Source of the DNA: Oscillospiraceae bacterium
GTDB taxonomy: Bacteria > Bacillota > Clostridia > Saccharofermentanales > Fastidiosipilaceae
Reading direction: 5' to 3'
Length of the DNA stretch: 36,817 nucleotides
Assembly (NCBI GenBank): GCA_029983685.1
Contig: JASBZA010000015.1
Span: 1-36,817 of the forward strand
The notes beneath the pieces were generated by a model. It was not told the DNA's origin. It did no database searches and saw only the letters and a program-made list of their open reading frames with translations. The position numbers were made by a program, and so were the translations under genes. This document shows positions 35,101 to 36,817 of this stretch, piece after piece (position 1 is the first letter of the stretch; every line of letters begins with the position of its first letter).

Positions 35101-35729
35101 CCTATCAGGTCAATTACGGTGCTTCTTTGGTGGTTCAAAACGGCGACCATGTCGAGGCCGGTGACCTTCTGACCGACGGTTCCGTAAACCCCCACGACAT
35201 CATGAAGATAAGCGGTATCCCCAGCGTAGAGCGCTATATCATCTCCGAAGTCGTCAAGGTCTATAACAACAACGGTGTTGACATCAACGACAAACACGTT
35301 GAAATCATCTGCCGTCAGATGATGCGTAAGGTTAAAGTGGACGATGCAGGCGATACCGATTTGCCAACCGGTGGTACCGTAGACCGCTTCACTTTCGAAG
35401 CAGCCAACCGCAAGGCCGAGGCTGAAGAATTAGAAACCGCAATTGGTAACAGAATCCTCCTCGGTATTACCAAGGCCTCCTTGGCAACCGACTCCTGGCT
35501 GTCTGCCGCATCTTTCCAGGAAACCACTCGTGTCCTTACCGATGCAGCGGTTAAGAGCAAGGTTGACCAGCTCCGCGGCTTAAAGGAGAACGTCATTATC
35601 GGTACCCTCATCCCGGCTGGAACAGGCTTGGTCCATTACAGAAATGTGACGCCTGTCCCCGTCATTGAGGAAAACAGAGAACTCTTGGAAGAGAAGCTCG
35701 AAATCTTCGAAGAGCATCAGTCAGAATAA
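32106..35729 (+). CDS. rpoC: DNA-directed RNA polymerase beta' subunit
   Basis: A 1207-residue subunit that carries the active-site magnesium. The N-terminal zinc finger is 'CHCGKYKKIRYRGIVCDKCGVEV' (about 75-97). The catalytic motif NADFDGDQM lies near 463-471. The bridge/trigger region includes 'GARGSISQIKQLAGMRGNV', and the second zinc site is formed by Cys in 'EADCGTD' with 'CESPYGVCAKC' (about 810 and 888-898). The C-terminal 'GITKASLATDSWLSAASFQETTRVLTDAA' is standard. AAAGGA SD. It forms an operon with rpoB and ends in a terminator hairpin at 35755. Confidence 0.98.
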   Translation: MADLRLTSGNKPNKYNKKDLDFEAISIRLASPEKILEWSHGEVKKPETINYRTLKPEKDGLFCERIFGPSKDWECHCGKYKKIRYRGIVCDKCGVEVTKSKVRRERMGHIKLAAPVSHIWYFRGIPSRMGLILDISPRQLERVLYFANYIVLDKGDTNLANHQILEEGEYRDALKEYGRDAFRVGMGAEAVKELLQQIDTKELTVQLKEEVREAKGQKRVRLIKRLEVVEAFEKSDNKPEWMVLDVLPVLPPDLRPMVQLDGGRFATSDLNDLYRRVINRNNRLNKLLQLGAPDIIVRNEKRMLQEAVDSLIDNGRRGRAVTGAGNRALKSLSDLLKGKQGRFRQNLLGKRVDYSGRSVIVVGPELKMHQCGLPTEMAIELFKPFVMKRLVEENYSHNIKTAKNLVERGDDIVWDILAEVIVDHPVMLNRAPTLHRLGIQAFEPVLVQGRAIQLHPLACTAFNADFDGDQMAVHVPLSAEAQAEARFLMLHANNLLKPQDGKPVTVPTQDMVLGLYYLTIDKPGEIGEGKVFSSYAEAIMAHDQDQLGTHAEISIMMEKEVDGKVIKRLVKSTLGRFMFNSILPQNLGYVDRTVEGHELDLEVDFLVSKKKLGEIVERCIRINGISNTAKVLDDIKAMGYHMSTKSGISISVFDMIVPGVKQEFLDKADRQIEYINKQHQRGLLNEEGRSLAAIRIWNKTTDDITEALKESMDKYNTIAMMSQSGARGSISQIKQLAGMRGNVSNTSGNTIEIPIKSNLREGMNVLEFFISSHGARKALSDTALKTADSGYLTRRLVDVAQDIIISEADCGTDEVIEIKALTSGSAMSKRVIKTLSERISGRYAGRDIVDPTTDEVIVAKGDLITQDLAEKIEASGLERVPIRSVLTCESPYGVCAKCYGLNLATGKEAVVGEAVGIMAAQSIGEPGTQLTMRTFHTGGIATAGEDITQGLPRVEELFEARRPKGQALMTEVAGVVSIKDGAKRKRDITVTNEEGEAKTYQVNYGASLVVQNGDHVEAGDLLTDGSVNPHDIMKISGIPSVERYIISEVVKVYNNNGVDINDKHVEIICRQMMRKVKVDDAGDTDLPTGGTVDRFTFEAANRKAEAEELETAIGNRILLGITKASLATDSWLSAASFQETTRVLTDAAVKSKVDQLRGLKENVIIGTLIPAGTGLVHYRNVTPVPVIEENRELLEEKLEIFEEHQSE

Positions 35730-35754
35730 AAAGCCACACATTATAAGCTTTAGG

Positions 35755-35782
35755 AACCGGCCCGCCAGGGTCGGTTTCTTTT
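35755..35782 (+). terminator. Intrinsic terminator after rpoC
   Basis: AACCGGCCC (35755-35763) pairs with GGGTCGGTT (35768-35776; one G-U pair), loop GCCA, followed by TTTCTTTT. It lies only 7 bases before the SD of the exonuclease gene, so some read-through probably feeds that gene. Confidence 0.75.
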
Positions 35783-35801
35783 AGAAGCAAGGGGAATCGA
35801 C

Positions 35802-36713
35802 TTGGCCTATATTGTTATAGACTTAGAATGGAATACAGCAAATTGGAAAACCAGGCGAAAGCTAAAAGACAAGCTCCCTTTTTCCGCAGAAATTATGGAA
35901 ATCGGTGCCGTCCTATTGGATTCGGACTTTACTATCCAATCCGCTTTTTCCACAGACGTAAAGACCAAGTACTTTACCTTCCTGGATAAACACGTAGAGG
36001 AAGTGACCGGAAGAGACGAGGAGAGCTTAAGGCAAGGTTTGCCCTTTCCCCAAGCCCTGCAAGCCTTTTACAGCTGGCTGGAGGAGAATGAGGTACAAGA
36101 CTATATCTTTTGCACCTGGTCCAAGGCCGATATCGATCCCTGGCTGTCCAACATGGCCCACTATAGGCTGGCGCATAAGGTCAAGACCAAAGTCTTGGAC
36201 GTCCAGCGGCTCTTTGGCCACCACATCGAAAATCTAAAAGAACAAAAGAGTGTCTGCTTTGCTTTGGAGTACTTTAATATCCCGGCCGACCGTGATTTTC
36301 ATAAGGCTATCAACGATGCCTACTACACAGCCGAAATTCTGCAGTGCTTGGTTTCGGACCTCAAATCAAGGGCCAAACTGCCTCAGGATAAGGCTGAATG
36401 CTATAAGGTGATGAAGTCCTTATCCATCGACCCGACCCTGACCACTAGGGCAAAAATTAAGCTCCCGGCCTTTAAGAATATTAAAGCGGCCAAAAGGTCT
36501 ATTAAGAAGATGACTTGGACATGTCCCGCCTGCGGCAAAGAGCTGGCAGGCCACGCTTTGTGGAAGACCCGCAAAGAAACCTATTTTTACCGCAAGCTGC
36601 ACTGCCCCGAACACGGCATAGTCAATGTCGAAGTTTCCTTATATTTTAATAGCAAGGAAAAGCCGCCCGCTTGGCAAGGTCAGGCCAAAGTACAGCTTAA
36701 GATGCCCTTATAA
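35802..36713 (+). CDS. DEDDh-type 3'-5' exonuclease (DnaQ/KapD-like) with C-terminal zinc ribbon
   Basis: A 303-residue protein. The exonuclease fold has the acidic pair in 'YIVIDLEWN' (Asp7, Glu9), a middle acidic residue around 'FCTWSKADIDPW' and the closing 'FHKAINDAYYTAEIL' (His and Asp five apart), which makes it a DEDDh enzyme. The C-terminal 70 residues contain 'WTCPACGKEL' and 'KLHCPEHG', a likely zinc ribbon. Related proteins of the KapD or ERI-1 type trim RNA or DNA; the substrate is unknown. The start is a TTG with AAGGGG 7 bases before it. It directly follows the rpoC terminator. Confidence 0.85.
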   Translation: MAYIVIDLEWNTANWKTRRKLKDKLPFSAEIMEIGAVLLDSDFTIQSAFSTDVKTKYFTFLDKHVEEVTGRDEESLRQGLPFPQALQAFYSWLEENEVQDYIFCTWSKADIDPWLSNMAHYRLAHKVKTKVLDVQRLFGHHIENLKEQKSVCFALEYFNIPADRDFHKAINDAYYTAEILQCLVSDLKSRAKLPQDKAECYKVMKSLSIDPTLTTRAKIKLPAFKNIKAAKRSIKKMTWTCPACGKELAGHALWKTRKETYFYRKLHCPEHGIVNVEVSLYFNSKEKPPAWQGQAKVQLKMPL

Positions 36714-36817
36714 GACCGATTAGTCTAAGTTTCAAAAAAATTATTTGCGTTTTTATAAAATGGGTTAATTGCAAAGGTCATTGCAAGAGATTGTCCTTAA
36801 ATTTGAAGGCCTTGCAT
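36714..36817 (+). other. A+T-rich end of the window, no gene seen
   Basis: About 100 bases without a supported gene. They contain an A-run, a TTTTTATAAAAT stretch that could be a promoter -10, and two TTGCAA palindromes 8 bases apart (TTGCAA-AGGTCA-spaced). Nothing firm can be assigned. Confidence 0.3.

Noticed and set aside
33999..35297. A 432-codon open frame on the minus strand
   Set aside because: It lies wholly opposite rpoC, whose conserved motifs are intact. The translation is rich in His, Gly and Thr, as expected for an antisense shadow.

Overview
The window looks like the replication-origin neighbourhood of a low-to-medium G+C Firmicute, probably a member of the Clostridia. The support is the gene order dnaA-oriC-dnaN-recF-remB(yaaB)-gyrB, Firmicute-type RpoB/RpoC without large insertions, Rex, ECF-type transporters, Gram-positive cell-wall-type sorting signals and strong Shine-Dalgarno (SD) sites. 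The standard code is used (TGA occurs as a stop). I could not place it below class level, and no tRNA, rRNA or CRISPR array was seen.

Region 1 (1-2.1 kb, minus strand) is an accessory patch: the 5' part of a frameshifted IS256-family transposase, then a visibly A+T-rich gene pair (a small secreted protein and an orphan six-helix ABC-2-like permease).

Region 2 (2.2-12.85 kb, plus strand) is a cobalamin riboswitch followed by seven tightly packed or overlapping genes. The first four form a vitamin B12 uptake system: a wall- or membrane-anchored surface protein with two DUF4430 (transcobalamin/intrinsic-factor-like) domains and a beta-propeller, then EcfT, a fused double EcfA ATPase and an ECF S-component. 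The last three are a MoxR ATPase, a DUF58 protein and a membrane transglutaminase-like protein. There is no room for an internal promoter between the two halves, so both appear to be under the B12 switch. This is the most unusual system in the window.

Region 3 (12.86-16.65 kb) holds dgt (dGTPase, convergent), rex, a DUF3783 protein and a zinc-dependent phospholipase C-like protein.

Region 4 (16.9-24.65 kb) is the origin block: dnaA, a DnaA-box cluster, dnaN, recF, remB, gyrB with an acidic N-terminal extension, and parB without a parA. parB overlaps a convergent gene for a RacA/DUF536-like helix-turn-helix plus coiled-coil protein. A degenerate parS-like site lies just upstream of parB.

Region 5 (24.8-36.8 kb) is a CNNM/CorC-type transporter gene behind a structured leader of about 200 nt, a membrane-anchored SurA/PrsA-like chaperone, then rpoB-rpoC with their own promoter and a three-hairpin leader (not attached to rplJL). 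It ends with a DEDDh exonuclease carrying a C-terminal zinc ribbon.
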